64,000 nucleotides of DNA from Streptosporangiales bacterium (GTDB lineage: Bacteria; Actinomycetota; Actinomycetes; Streptosporangiales; WHST01), in assembly GCA_009379825.1 (NCBI GenBank), contig WHTA01000013.1, positions 1 through 64,000 on the forward strand, read 5' to 3'. The translations under genes and the position numbers were made by a program. Below are positions 27,537-35,580 of the stretch, piece after piece. The number at the start of each line of letters is the position of its first letter. The stretch's first letter is position 1. The notes under the pieces are model-generated. The model was given only the letters and a program-made list of their open reading frames with translations. It did no database searches and was not told the DNA's origin.

Positions 27537-27908
27537 ATGGTGTTCCGGTGGCTCGCGGTGGCGGTGGCCTGCGTGCACGCCGGGTACCTGGTCTACCTCG
27601 TCGTCGGCGGCTTCCTCGCCTGGCGCTTCCCGAAGACGTTCTTCGTGCACGCGCTCGCGAGCGGCTGGGCGCTCGCCATCGTGCTCGCCGGGGTCGTCTG
27701 TCCGCTGACGGTGCTGCAGAACGCCCTGCGGGTGCGTGGCGGTCAACCGGAGCTGCCCGGCGCCTTCCTCGACGTCTACGTACGCGACGTCGTGTACCCG
27801 GTGGAATACCAGGACCAGGTGTACTTGGCGGTGGCAGTGGTCATCGCGATCTCCTGGGTCGGCGTCGCCGTCCGGCTCTACCGAAACCGCCGCACCCGAC
27901 CGACCTAG
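27537..27908 (+). CDS. DUF2784 small membrane protein
   Basis: Protein of 123 aa with three to four hydrophobic segments and the conserved PVEYQDQVYL near the C-terminus, typical of DUF2784. Function unknown. ATG 27537 has AAGG about 9 nt upstream; a GTG at 27528 is an alternative. Its 3' end overlaps the end of the convergent LysR gene by 4 nt. It starts the block that separates pseHI from pseGF. Confidence 0.78.
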   Translation: MVFRWLAVAVACVHAGYLVYLVVGGFLAWRFPKTFFVHALASGWALAIVLAGVVCPLTVLQNALRVRGGQPELPGAFLDVYVRDVVYPVEYQDQVYLAVAVVIAISWVGVAVRLYRNRRTRPT

Positions 27909-28753
27909 AGACGTGTCGCAGTCCGGACGAGGCCGGCGACCGCCCGTGATCGGCTGTGTGGTGGCCACGCGATCACCGTCGTCACCTTCGGCGCGTCCAG
28001 CACCGGCACCGTGACGAGGTCGCCGCGCAGTTGGGAGCGGATCGACTCCGGCAGGATCACCGAGGTGCGGCCGAGCGCGACCAGCTGCAACAGCTGCGTG
28101 TGGTCCCTGACCTCGGGACCTGGCCCTTCCGGGTCCGTGCCGTCACGGCGGGGCCAGCGCGGCATCGGCAGGCCGGGTAGCTCGGCGACCTCGTCCATCA
28201 GCACGTGGCTCCGCCCGGTGAGCGGATGCCCGGCCGGCAGGACCAAGACCTGCCCCTCCGTGTAGAGCTCCTCGGTGTCGAAACCGGCCGTCGCGTCGAA
28301 CGGCCGGTGCAGTATCGCCACGTCGGCCCGCCCGTCGCGCAGCAGCGGCTCCTGCTCACCGATCCCGCAGAGGTGTACGTCGATGGTGACCACATCGGGT
28401 TCGGCGGAGTAGGCGTCGAGCAGCTTCGCCAGCAGTTCGCTCGACGCGCCGGCCTTCGTGGCGAGGACCACGCCGGCCTGGCCGGTCGCGGCAAGAGCAG
28501 CGCGGCGGGTACGGCGGTCGGCGGCCTCGACCGCGTCCAGCGCCGCCCGGCCCTCCCGCAGGAGCACCGACCCGGCCTCGGTCAGGGTGACCGCCCGGCT
28601 GGTGCGTGCCAGCAGCGTCGCCCCGAGCCGTCGCTCGAGCAGCCGGATCGCCCGCGACAGCGGCGGCTGCGCGATCCCGAGCCGCTGCGCGGCCCTGCCG
28701 AAGTGCAGCTCCTCCGCCACCGCGACGAAGTACCTCAGCTCCCGCGTCTCCAT
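27905..28753 (-). CDS. LysR-family transcriptional regulator
   Basis: Regulator of 282 aa. The N-terminal helix-turn-helix reads ELRYFVAVAEELHFGRAAQRLGIAQPPLSRAIRLLERRLG, and a C-terminal periplasmic-binding-like effector domain follows. It is divergent from an SDR gene, the classical LysR arrangement, and probably controls the SDR and the flavin oxidoreductase behind it. Confidence 0.92.
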   Translation of the reverse strand: METRELRYFVAVAEELHFGRAAQRLGIAQPPLSRAIRLLERRLGATLLARTSRAVTLTEAGSVLLREGRAALDAVEAADRRTRRAALAATGQAGVVLATKAGASSELLAKLLDAYSAEPDVVTIDVHLCGIGEQEPLLRDGRADVAILHRPFDATAGFDTEELYTEGQVLVLPAGHPLTGRSHVLMDEVAELPGLPMPRWPRRDGTDPEGPGPEVRDHTQLLQLVALGRTSVILPESIRSQLRGDLVTVPVLDAPKVTTVIAWPPHSRSRAVAGLVRTATRL

Positions 28754-28776
28754 GGCGACACGGTACCTCGCGATCG

Positions 28777-28791
28777 ATACCCGTGAGGTAT
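28777..28791. promoter_or_regulatory. Candidate LysR-binding site
   Basis: ATACC-N5-GGTAT is an exact inverted repeat that contains a T-N11-A LysR motif, in the 96-bp gap between the divergent regulator and the SDR. A second palindrome, GGTACC, lies about 14 bp toward the LysR gene. Confidence 0.5.
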
Positions 28792-28849
28792 TGCTGCCCA
28801 CCCAGCCGGTGTTGGCGGTGCCGACCGGGCCGCGGGCACGCTCGAGGGC

Positions 28850-29575
28850 ATGAGCGGACAGACGACAGCGCTGGTCACCGGCGCGAACAAGGGAATCGGA
28901 TACGAGATCGCCGCGGGCCTCGGCGCACTCGGCTGGAGCATCGGCGTCGGCGCCCGCGATGATCAGCGCCGCGAGGCGGCCGTGGAGAAGCTGCGCGCAG
29001 CCGGCGCCGATGCGTTCGGCGTGCCGCTCGACGTGACCGACGACGCGAGCGTGACGGCAGCCGCCAGGTTGCTCGCGGACCGCTCCGGTCGCCTCGACGT
29101 GCTCGTCAACAACGCCGGCGTGACCGGTGCCATGCCCCAAGACCCCACGACGGTGGACCTTGCGACCTTACGGACGGCCCTGGAGACGAACGGCATCGGC
29201 GTCATCCGCGTCACCAACGCGATGCTGCCGCTGCTGCGCCGTTCGGCGTCGCCGCGGATCGTGAACATGTCGAGCAGTGGCGGCTCGCTCACCCGGCAGT
29301 CGGTTCCCGGCGAGGAACCGGGACCGCTGTCCGCCGCGTACTCGCCGTCGAAGTCGTTCCTCAACGCCGTCACCGTCCAGTACGCCAGGGAACTGCGCGA
29401 CACGAGCATCCTGGTCAACGCCGGCTGCCCCGGCTTCTGCGCGACCGACCTCAACGGCTTCCGCGGCGTCCGTACCCCGGAACAGGGCGCGGCGATCGCG
29501 ATCCGGCTCGCGACCCTGCCCGATGACGGCCCGACGGGTGGCTTCTTCGAGGACGCCGGGGTGGTCCCGTGGTGA
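28850..29575 (+). CDS. SDR-family oxidoreductase, carbonyl-reductase-like
   Basis: NADP-dependent short-chain dehydrogenase of 241 aa. It has TGANKGIGYEIA (cofactor loop), LVNNAGVTG, the serine region NMSSSGGS, and YSPSKSF with the catalytic Tyr and Lys. Overall it resembles carbonyl reductases. It is divergent from the LysR gene and coupled to the next gene by a GTGA overlap. Substrate unknown. Confidence 0.88.
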   Translation: MSGQTTALVTGANKGIGYEIAAGLGALGWSIGVGARDDQRREAAVEKLRAAGADAFGVPLDVTDDASVTAAARLLADRSGRLDVLVNNAGVTGAMPQDPTTVDLATLRTALETNGIGVIRVTNAMLPLLRRSASPRIVNMSSSGGSLTRQSVPGEEPGPLSAAYSPSKSFLNAVTVQYARELRDTSILVNAGCPGFCATDLNGFRGVRTPEQGAAIAIRLATLPDDGPTGGFFEDAGVVPW

Positions 29576-30429
29576 CCCGACCGAGCTTCGGCATCATGAC
29601 CGCCCCCTCCCAGGTCGAGTACCACGACGTACTGCGGGTGTGGCGTGAGGCAGACGAGGTCCCGGAGATCGAGCACGCCTGGCTGTTCGACCACCTGCTG
29701 CCGATCTTCGGCGACCCGAACGGCCCGACCTACGAGGGCTGGACGCTGCTCGCGGCGCTCGCCGCGCAGACCCGACGGCTCCGCCTCGGGCTGCTCGTGA
29801 CCAGCAACCGCTTCCGGCCGCCCGCGATGCTCGCCAAGATCGCCGCAACCGTCGACATCGTCAGCGACGGACGGCTCGACTTCGGCATCGGCGCCGGCTC
29901 GCGTACCGACATCCCGTGGGCCCGACGCGAGTACGACGCCCACGGACTCCCGTATGACGACGCGAAACATGCCGTGGCGAGCCTTGCCCAAACCTGCGCC
30001 CTCGTCCGGAGGCTCTGGACGGAGGACGAACCGTTCGACTTCGACGGCCGGCACACCCAGCTCACCGGCGCGTTCTGCAACCCGAAACCCGTTCAGCGCC
30101 CCGGCCCGCCGGTACTCATCGGCGGGCGTGCCGCCAGGACCTTGCGCGTCGCCGCCGAGCACGCCGACCTATGGAACATGCCGGGCGACGACATCGACGA
30201 CGCGACGCTACGCAGCAAGCTGCTGGACCGCTACTGCGCCGAAGTCGGCCGCGACCCCGCCGCGATCACCCGCTCGATCTACCTCCCGGTCGACTACGAC
30301 CGTCCCCAGGACGTCCGTGACTCGACCGGCCGAGCGGTCGACGCCGGCTTCCGGCACATCGTGCTCGGACTCCCCGCGCCCTACCCCACCGACGTCGCAC
30401 GCTGGGTCGCCGACGAGATCATCGGCTAG
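29572..30429 (+). CDS. LLM-class flavin-dependent oxidoreductase
   Basis: Luciferase-like monooxygenase fold, 285 aa. Visible features are HAWLFDHLLPIFGDP, RLRLGLLVTSNRFRPPAMLAK, DIVSDGRLDFGIGAG, and PVLIGGRAARTLRVAAEHADLWN. It probably uses FMN or F420. The GTG at 29572 overlaps the SDR stop. It converges on pseG with a 4-nt overlap. Confidence 0.88.
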   Translation: MTRPSFGIMTAPSQVEYHDVLRVWREADEVPEIEHAWLFDHLLPIFGDPNGPTYEGWTLLAALAAQTRRLRLGLLVTSNRFRPPAMLAKIAATVDIVSDGRLDFGIGAGSRTDIPWARREYDAHGLPYDDAKHAVASLAQTCALVRRLWTEDEPFDFDGRHTQLTGAFCNPKPVQRPGPPVLIGGRAARTLRVAAEHADLWNMPGDDIDDATLRSKLLDRYCAEVGRDPAAITRSIYLPVDYDRPQDVRDSTGRAVDAGFRHIVLGLPAPYPTDVARWVADEIIG

Positions 30430-31463
30430 GCGTGCTGATGCTCGGCGGACAGTACGTCGAGCAGGGCGTCGGCAACCCTCGCCGTGCCGCGGCCGTCGAC
30501 CAGGGCCCAGCCGCGGCGGCGCAGCGCTGCGCGTTCGTCGGCCGAACGCAGCAGCTCGGCCAGCCGGGCGGTGGCCGCCGCCGGGTCGCTGCGTACGTCG
30601 CGCAACGAGCCCAGCCCGGCGACCGCGCCGGTGGCGACCGTCCGCCGGTAGCCGACGAGCTGGTTGTCCGCCACGTACACCACCGCGGCCGCCGCGCCGA
30701 GGCAGAGCAGCTCCCACAGCGAGGTGCCGGACGCGGCGAGCACCAGGTCCGCGCCGAGCACGTGTGCGGCGAGGTCGTCGGTCGGCGGGATCACCGTGAC
30801 CCGCTGCCCGCCGGCCAGCGGCACCGCGTCGACCTCCGCGACCCGGTCGGCAGCGGCCGCGACCACGGTGGCGGTGAACGGCTGCCCGGTCAGCGCCAGC
30901 GCGCGGCAGAGCACCGGCGCAGCGCCGAACGCATCGGTGCCGCCGAAGAACGCCAGCACATGAGGCACGCCAGGTTCGGCGCCGGTGCCCGGCTGCGCGG
31001 GACGCGCTTGCGCGATCTCGGCACGCAGCATCGCGTACCGCAGCCCGGCCAGCCGCACTGCGCCCGCGGGCAGGTCGACCGGCGCGTCCTCCGCGCCGAG
31101 GTTCTGGTCGACGTACAGGTCGGCGCGGTGGCCGGCCAGCTCGCCGTCCACGATCGCGAGCACGGGCACACCCGCCGCCTGGAAGCCCTCGGACACCTCG
31201 GCCGGCAACAGGTACGAGTCGAGCACCACGGCGGCCGGCTGCCGACCGAGCACCGCACGCAGGTACGCGCTCGGGTCGTCTGCGGACGCGACCACCTGGA
31301 ACCCCCGCCGCCGCAGCTGCGCACCCGCCCACGGCAGGTCAGCCACCGAGGCGAAGAACACCGGACGCAGACCGCGCGCCGCGACCGCCTCGGCCAGCGC
31401 GATGCAGCGCATCACGTGGCCCACCCCGATCTGCGGGCCGGCGTCGCAGCAGAACGCGACCAT
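30426..31463 (-). CDS. pseG: UDP-2,4-diacetamido-2,4,6-trideoxy-L-altropyranose hydrolase
   Basis: GT-B-fold hydrolase (345 aa) that removes UDP to give the free sugar used by PseI. Motifs are GVGHVMRCIALAEA with the family histidine near the N-terminus, FFGGTDAFG, and ASGTSLWELLCLGA near the C-terminus. ATG 31463 aligns with the usual PseG N-terminus; a TTG at 31478 overlapping the pseF stop (TTGA) is an alternative. It is the second gene of the pseF-pseG operon. Confidence 0.9.
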   Translation of the reverse strand: MVAFCCDAGPQIGVGHVMRCIALAEAVAARGLRPVFFASVADLPWAGAQLRRRGFQVVASADDPSAYLRAVLGRQPAAVVLDSYLLPAEVSEGFQAAGVPVLAIVDGELAGHRADLYVDQNLGAEDAPVDLPAGAVRLAGLRYAMLRAEIAQARPAQPGTGAEPGVPHVLAFFGGTDAFGAAPVLCRALALTGQPFTATVVAAAADRVAEVDAVPLAGGQRVTVIPPTDDLAAHVLGADLVLAASGTSLWELLCLGAAAAVVYVADNQLVGYRRTVATGAVAGLGSLRDVRSDPAAATARLAELLRSADERAALRRRGWALVDGRGTARVADALLDVLSAEHQHA

Positions 31464-31474
31464 CCGGGGCGCGG

Positions 31475-32227
31475 TCAACCTGCTTCCAGCACCTTCTGCT
31501 CGACGTGCGCGTTGAGCTCGACCATCTCCGGCCGCGACCGCAGGAACGCCACCACCTCTGGCAGCGCGGCCGGCCGGTCGCCGAGCTCCGCCACCATCGC
31601 CTCGAGCATGGCGAGGTCGTCGGTCGTGTCCAGGGTGACGCGCAGGTCAGCGGCGTTCGGCTGGATACCGAGACCGAGCAGCTGGTACCGACCCGGGTTG
31701 GTGTAGATGCCGGACGTGACGTGCGTACGGTGATGCGCCTCGGCGATCCCGTCCAGCTCGCGCAGCGCCTCGCCGCGTACCACCTCGACGTCCATGCCGC
31801 GCGGCACGCACCGCGGCATGGCAGTGCTCACGTAGTCGAGCCACGGCGCGGCTCGCCAGCTGGCGACCGACGCGGCGACGAGCGTGGGATCGAGCAACGG
31901 ACAGTCTGCAGTGAACCGCGCGATGGCGTCCGGCTTGAGGTTCTCAGTCGCGGTCAGGAACCTGCCGAGCACGTCGTCCGCGTCGCCGCGCGCGACGGCT
32001 ACGCCGAGCCGCTCGCACTCCGCGACGATCGGGGCGTCGTCGGAGTCCGTGGTCGTGGCCACGATCAGCTCGTCGAGGCAGTCGGCTACACGTACGGCAC
32101 GCACCACCCACCCGAGCACGCTGCGCCCTGCCAACGGGTGCAGCACCTTGCCGGGCAGTCTGGTGGATCCCATGCGCGCCTGTAGGACGCCGACGACGGT
32201 GGGGCTACCGCCTTCGTAGTTGTTCAT
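31475..32227 (-). CDS. pseF: Pseudaminic acid cytidylyltransferase
   Basis: Nucleotidyltransferase (250 aa) that makes CMP-pseudaminic acid. It has VLQARMGSTRLPGKVLHPLAG (CTP-binding N-terminus), ARGDADDVLGRFL, and the FTADCPLLDP acidic motif. The pattern is of the SpsF/PseF type. ATG 32227 was chosen; two other in-frame starts lie just upstream. It diverges from pseB across about 170 bp. Confidence 0.88.
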   Translation of the reverse strand: MNNYEGGSPTVVGVLQARMGSTRLPGKVLHPLAGRSVLGWVVRAVRVADCLDELIVATTTDSDDAPIVAECERLGVAVARGDADDVLGRFLTATENLKPDAIARFTADCPLLDPTLVAASVASWRAAPWLDYVSTAMPRCVPRGMDVEVVRGEALRELDGIAEAHHRTHVTSGIYTNPGRYQLLGLGIQPNAADLRVTLDTTDDLAMLEAMVAELGDRPAALPEVVAFLRSRPEMVELNAHVEQKVLEAG

Positions 32228-32396
32228 CGACACCCATCTGAGCACGGCAAAGTCGCGGCGTCACCCTTCGACGGCCGCGCTTCACCTTCCATACCCCCTT
32301 GAATTCATGTGGGCGTCACTTTCGCTACCTAGCTTCTCGCGCGGACCCACTAACGTTTCACTACGCGCAGGCGTGCGCCGGGAAGGCTGTATCGGC

Positions 32397-33377
32397 GTGT
32401 CGATACTCAATGGCTCGGACATCCTCGTCACCGGCGGGACCGGCTCCTTCGGGAAGACGTTCATCCGCCACGTGCTCGACAACTACGAGCCGCGTCGCAT
32501 CGTGGTCATCTCCCGGGACGAGCTGAAGCAGTACGAGGCCCGTCAGCTCTTCGAAGACGACCCGCGGTTGCGCTGGTTCCTCGGCGACATCCGCGACCGC
32601 GACCGGCTGATGCGCGCCATGCACGGCGTCGACTACGTCGTGCACGCGGCCGCACTGAAGCAGGTCGACACGGCGGAGTACAACCCGTTCGAGTACGTAC
32701 GCACGAACGTGACCGGCTCGCAGAACGTCGTCGAGGCGGCGATCGACTCGGGCGTGCAGAAGGTCGTCGCGCTGTCGACCGACAAGGCGTCGAGCCCGAT
32801 CAACCTCTACGGCGCGACCAAGCTCGTGGCGGACAAGCTCTTCGTGTCGGCGAACCACTACGCCGCCAACCACCCGACCCGCTTCGCGGTCGTCAGGTAC
32901 GGGAACGTGATGGCCAGCCGCGGCTCGGTGATCCCGTTCTTCCGCAAGCTCGGCGCGGAGGGCAAGTCGCTGCCGATCACCGACAAGCGGATGACCAGGT
33001 TCTGGATCACCCTCGACCAGGCGGTGCAGTTCGTCGTCGACTCGTTCGAGCTGATGGCCGGCGGCGAGCTCTACGTGCCGCGCATCCCGAGCATGAAGCT
33101 CGTCGACCTGGCCCAGGCGATCGCGCCGGACGCGCCGATGCACGAGATCGGGGTGCGGCCGGGCGAGAAGCTGCACGAGGAGATGGTGTCGCCCGAGGAG
33201 GGCAGGCGCGCGCTGCAGCTCGGTGACAGGTACGTCCTGCAGCCGACGATCGCGACCTGGGGTTACGAACCGCCGAAGGACGGCGTCGCACTGTCGGACG
33301 GCTTCGCGTACCGTTCCGACACCAACGACCTCTGGCTCGACGTGGACCAGATCCGCGACATGCTGCCCGAACTCTGA
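32397..33377 (+). CDS. pseB: UDP-N-acetylglucosamine 4,6-dehydratase (inverting)
   Basis: SDR-type dehydratase/5-epimerase (326 aa) catalysing the first step of pseudaminic acid synthesis. Visible motifs are TGGTGSFGKTF (NADP loop), AAALKQVDTAEYNPFE, and DKASSPINLYGATK with the active-site Tyr and Lys. GTG 32397 has GGAAGG upstream; the frame is open further upstream, but those residues do not fit the family. pseC follows after 21 nt. Confidence 0.95.
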   Translation: MSILNGSDILVTGGTGSFGKTFIRHVLDNYEPRRIVVISRDELKQYEARQLFEDDPRLRWFLGDIRDRDRLMRAMHGVDYVVHAAALKQVDTAEYNPFEYVRTNVTGSQNVVEAAIDSGVQKVVALSTDKASSPINLYGATKLVADKLFVSANHYAANHPTRFAVVRYGNVMASRGSVIPFFRKLGAEGKSLPITDKRMTRFWITLDQAVQFVVDSFELMAGGELYVPRIPSMKLVDLAQAIAPDAPMHEIGVRPGEKLHEEMVSPEEGRRALQLGDRYVLQPTIATWGYEPPKDGVALSDGFAYRSDTNDLWLDVDQIRDMLPEL

Positions 33378-33398
33378 CCGCAGAGGAAACGCAACGAA

Positions 33399-34523
33399 AT
33401 GCTGCCGTACGGCCGCCAGTCCGTCACCGCCGAAGACATCGCCGCGGTGACGGAGGTGTTGCAGGGTGACTGGCTCACCACCGGGCCAGCCGTGCGTACG
33501 TTCGAGGAGCAGCTGGGCGCCTGGGCCGGCGGCACCGAGTGCGTGACGGTGACGTCGGGGACGGCCGCCTTGCACACGGCGTACGCCGCCTGCCGGGTCG
33601 GCCACGGCGACGAGGTCGTCACCACCCCCATGACGTTCGTCGCCACCGCGTCGTGCGCGTCGATCCTCGGCGCCACACCGGTCTTCGCCGACATCGACCT
33701 GGCCACCGGCCTGCTCGACCCGGAGGCGGCGAAGGCGGCCACCAGCTCCCGCACCCGCGCCGTCACGGCGGTCGACTACGCCGGCCAGCCCGCCGACTAC
33801 GACGCGCTGCGTCAGGTCACGGACGCCTGCGGTGCGCTGCTGATCGCGGACGCGGCCCACTCCATCGGCTCGCGGTACCGCGGCCGGGCGGTCGGCTCCG
33901 TCGCCGACGTCACGACGTTCTCGTTCTTCCCCACGAAGAACCTCACCACGGCAGAGGGCGGCGCGGTGGCGACACCGCATGCGGACATCGCCACCCGTGC
34001 CAGGCGGTTCCGCACCATCGGCCTGGTGCGTGACCACGGCGACCTGCGGTACCCGGACGAGGGCGGCTGGCACCAGGAGGTGCACGAGTTCGGGGTGAAC
34101 TACCGGCTCCCCGACGTGCTCTGCGCGCTCGGCCTCGCCCAGCTGAACCGGCTGGCGGCGTTCCGCAGCCGCCGGCTCGCGCTCGTAGAGCGGTACCGCG
34201 AGCTGCTCGCCGGCGTCGACGGCATCCAGCTGCTCGAGCAGCGCGCGGACTCCGAGGCCACCTGGCACCTGTTCCCCGTACGCGTGCTAGACGGCCGCAG
34301 ACGCGAGGTCTACGAGAAGATGCGCGCGGCCGGCATCGGGGTGCAGGTCAACTACGTCCCCGTCTACTGGCACCCGGTGTACGCCGACCTCGGCTACCGG
34401 CGCGGCCTGTGCCCGAACGCCGAGCAGTTCTACGCCGAGGAGCTCTCGCTGCCGTTGTTCCCCGACCTCACCCAGGCCGACCAGGACCGCACCGTCGAGG
34501 CGCTCGTCGCGGCGTTGGGCTGA
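33399..34523 (+). CDS. pseC: UDP-4-amino-4,6-dideoxy-N-acetyl-beta-L-altrosamine transaminase
   Basis: DegT/DnrJ/EryC1-type PLP aminotransferase (374 aa), second step of pseudaminic acid synthesis. It has GDWLTTGPAVRTFEE near the N-terminus, ADAAHSIGSRYRG, and SFFPTKNLTTAEGG with the PLP lysine. The C-terminal half shows GVNYRLPDVLCALGLAQL. Length and motifs match PseC. The gene after it begins only 4 nt later. Confidence 0.94.
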   Translation: MLPYGRQSVTAEDIAAVTEVLQGDWLTTGPAVRTFEEQLGAWAGGTECVTVTSGTAALHTAYAACRVGHGDEVVTTPMTFVATASCASILGATPVFADIDLATGLLDPEAAKAATSSRTRAVTAVDYAGQPADYDALRQVTDACGALLIADAAHSIGSRYRGRAVGSVADVTTFSFFPTKNLTTAEGGAVATPHADIATRARRFRTIGLVRDHGDLRYPDEGGWHQEVHEFGVNYRLPDVLCALGLAQLNRLAAFRSRRLALVERYRELLAGVDGIQLLEQRADSEATWHLFPVRVLDGRRREVYEKMRAAGIGVQVNYVPVYWHPVYADLGYRRGLCPNAEQFYAEELSLPLFPDLTQADQDRTVEALVAALG

Positions 34524-34527
34524 CCTC

Positions 34528-35580
34528 GTGCACCACATCAACTACTTCTACGGGCATGCGCACGTACTCGCGCGCTACGCGGGGCTGGCGGACTGGTGCG
34601 ACCCGCCGCGCATCTGGGGGTACCTGCAGCACGGCTGGAACGTCCATCATGGCTTCGACCCGCGCGCCGACCTGGCGCCTGGCGTGCCGAAGCTGGTGTG
34701 GTCGGACGGGCCGCGCGCCCGGGGCCACGAGCTCGGCCTGCGCGACTACCACGTCCTCGGCGCCCCGTGGGCGTACCTGCTCGCGCTCGCGCCGCAGGAC
34801 GAGCACGCCGGCGAACGCCGCGGCACGATCGTCTACCCGTTCCACGGCTGGGAGAAGCAACCGGTCACCGGCGACCACCGCAGGCTCGCCGCGACCATCA
34901 GGGCGCACGAGAGCGGGCCGGTCACCGTCTGCCTGTACTGGCTGGAGTACCAGACCCCGGACGTCAGGCGCAGCTACGAGCGCGCCGGCTTCCGGGTGAT
35001 CACGCACGGCAGGCGCGGCCGCGGCCGGCACGACGCCAACGTGGACTTCCTCCACCGGCAGCTCGCCGAACTGCGCCGGCACCGCCGGGTGGTTTCGAAC
35101 CGCCTCAGCACCGCCGTGCTCTACGGCGCGTCGGTCGGCTGCGAGGTCGGGGTGTACGGCGACCCGATGCGGCTCGCCGACGACGACATCGTGCCCGGCG
35201 GTGCCGAGCGCATCCGCACCGAGTGGGCGGAGATGCACGGCCACGTCGTACCGACCGACGTGGCGGAGAAGGTGGCCAGGCAGGAGCTCGGCCTCGGCCA
35301 CCGACGGGAGCCGGCGGAGATCGTCGACCTGGTGGGCTGGCAGGAGGCGCACGACGAGCGGACCGGGAGGACGTTCGTCGCAGTACCCTCTCCACCCGCC
35401 GGTGAGGACCGGCCGAGCGAGCTGCACGCACAGCTGCGGTGGCTCGACCGGGTCGTGCAAGAGCGGGATGCCGAGTTACGGCGGGTACGCACGTCCACCA
35501 GCTACCGGGTCGGGAACCGGCTGGTCCGGTCGGCAGGTGCGGTGTGGCGAAGGCTGTTCCGGAGAGGAGCTGGGCGATGA
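34528..35580 (+). CDS. Putative GT-B-like glycosyltransferase of the pse cluster
   Basis: A 350-aa protein without a clear family match. It has no signal peptide or membrane segment. The central VVSNRLSTAVLYGASVGCEVGVYGDP resembles the nucleotide-sugar-binding half of GT-B transferases of the sialyl/capsular type. The C-terminal 50 residues form a basic coiled coil (LHAQLRWLDRVVQERDAELRRVR), a tail common in actinobacterial glycan enzymes. It lies between pseC and another transferase-like gene, coupled by an ATGA overlap. A role as nonulosonate transferase is inferred. Confidence 0.5.
   Translation: MHHINYFYGHAHVLARYAGLADWCDPPRIWGYLQHGWNVHHGFDPRADLAPGVPKLVWSDGPRARGHELGLRDYHVLGAPWAYLLALAPQDEHAGERRGTIVYPFHGWEKQPVTGDHRRLAATIRAHESGPVTVCLYWLEYQTPDVRRSYERAGFRVITHGRRGRGRHDANVDFLHRQLAELRRHRRVVSNRLSTAVLYGASVGCEVGVYGDPMRLADDDIVPGGAERIRTEWAEMHGHVVPTDVAEKVARQELGLGHRREPAEIVDLVGWQEAHDERTGRTFVAVPSPPAGEDRPSELHAQLRWLDRVVQERDAELRRVRTSTSYRVGNRLVRSAGAVWRRLFRRGAGR

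Noticed and set aside
32361-34268. 635-codon minus-strand frame opposite pseB and pseC
   Set aside because: Antisense to two genes with clear catalytic motifs.
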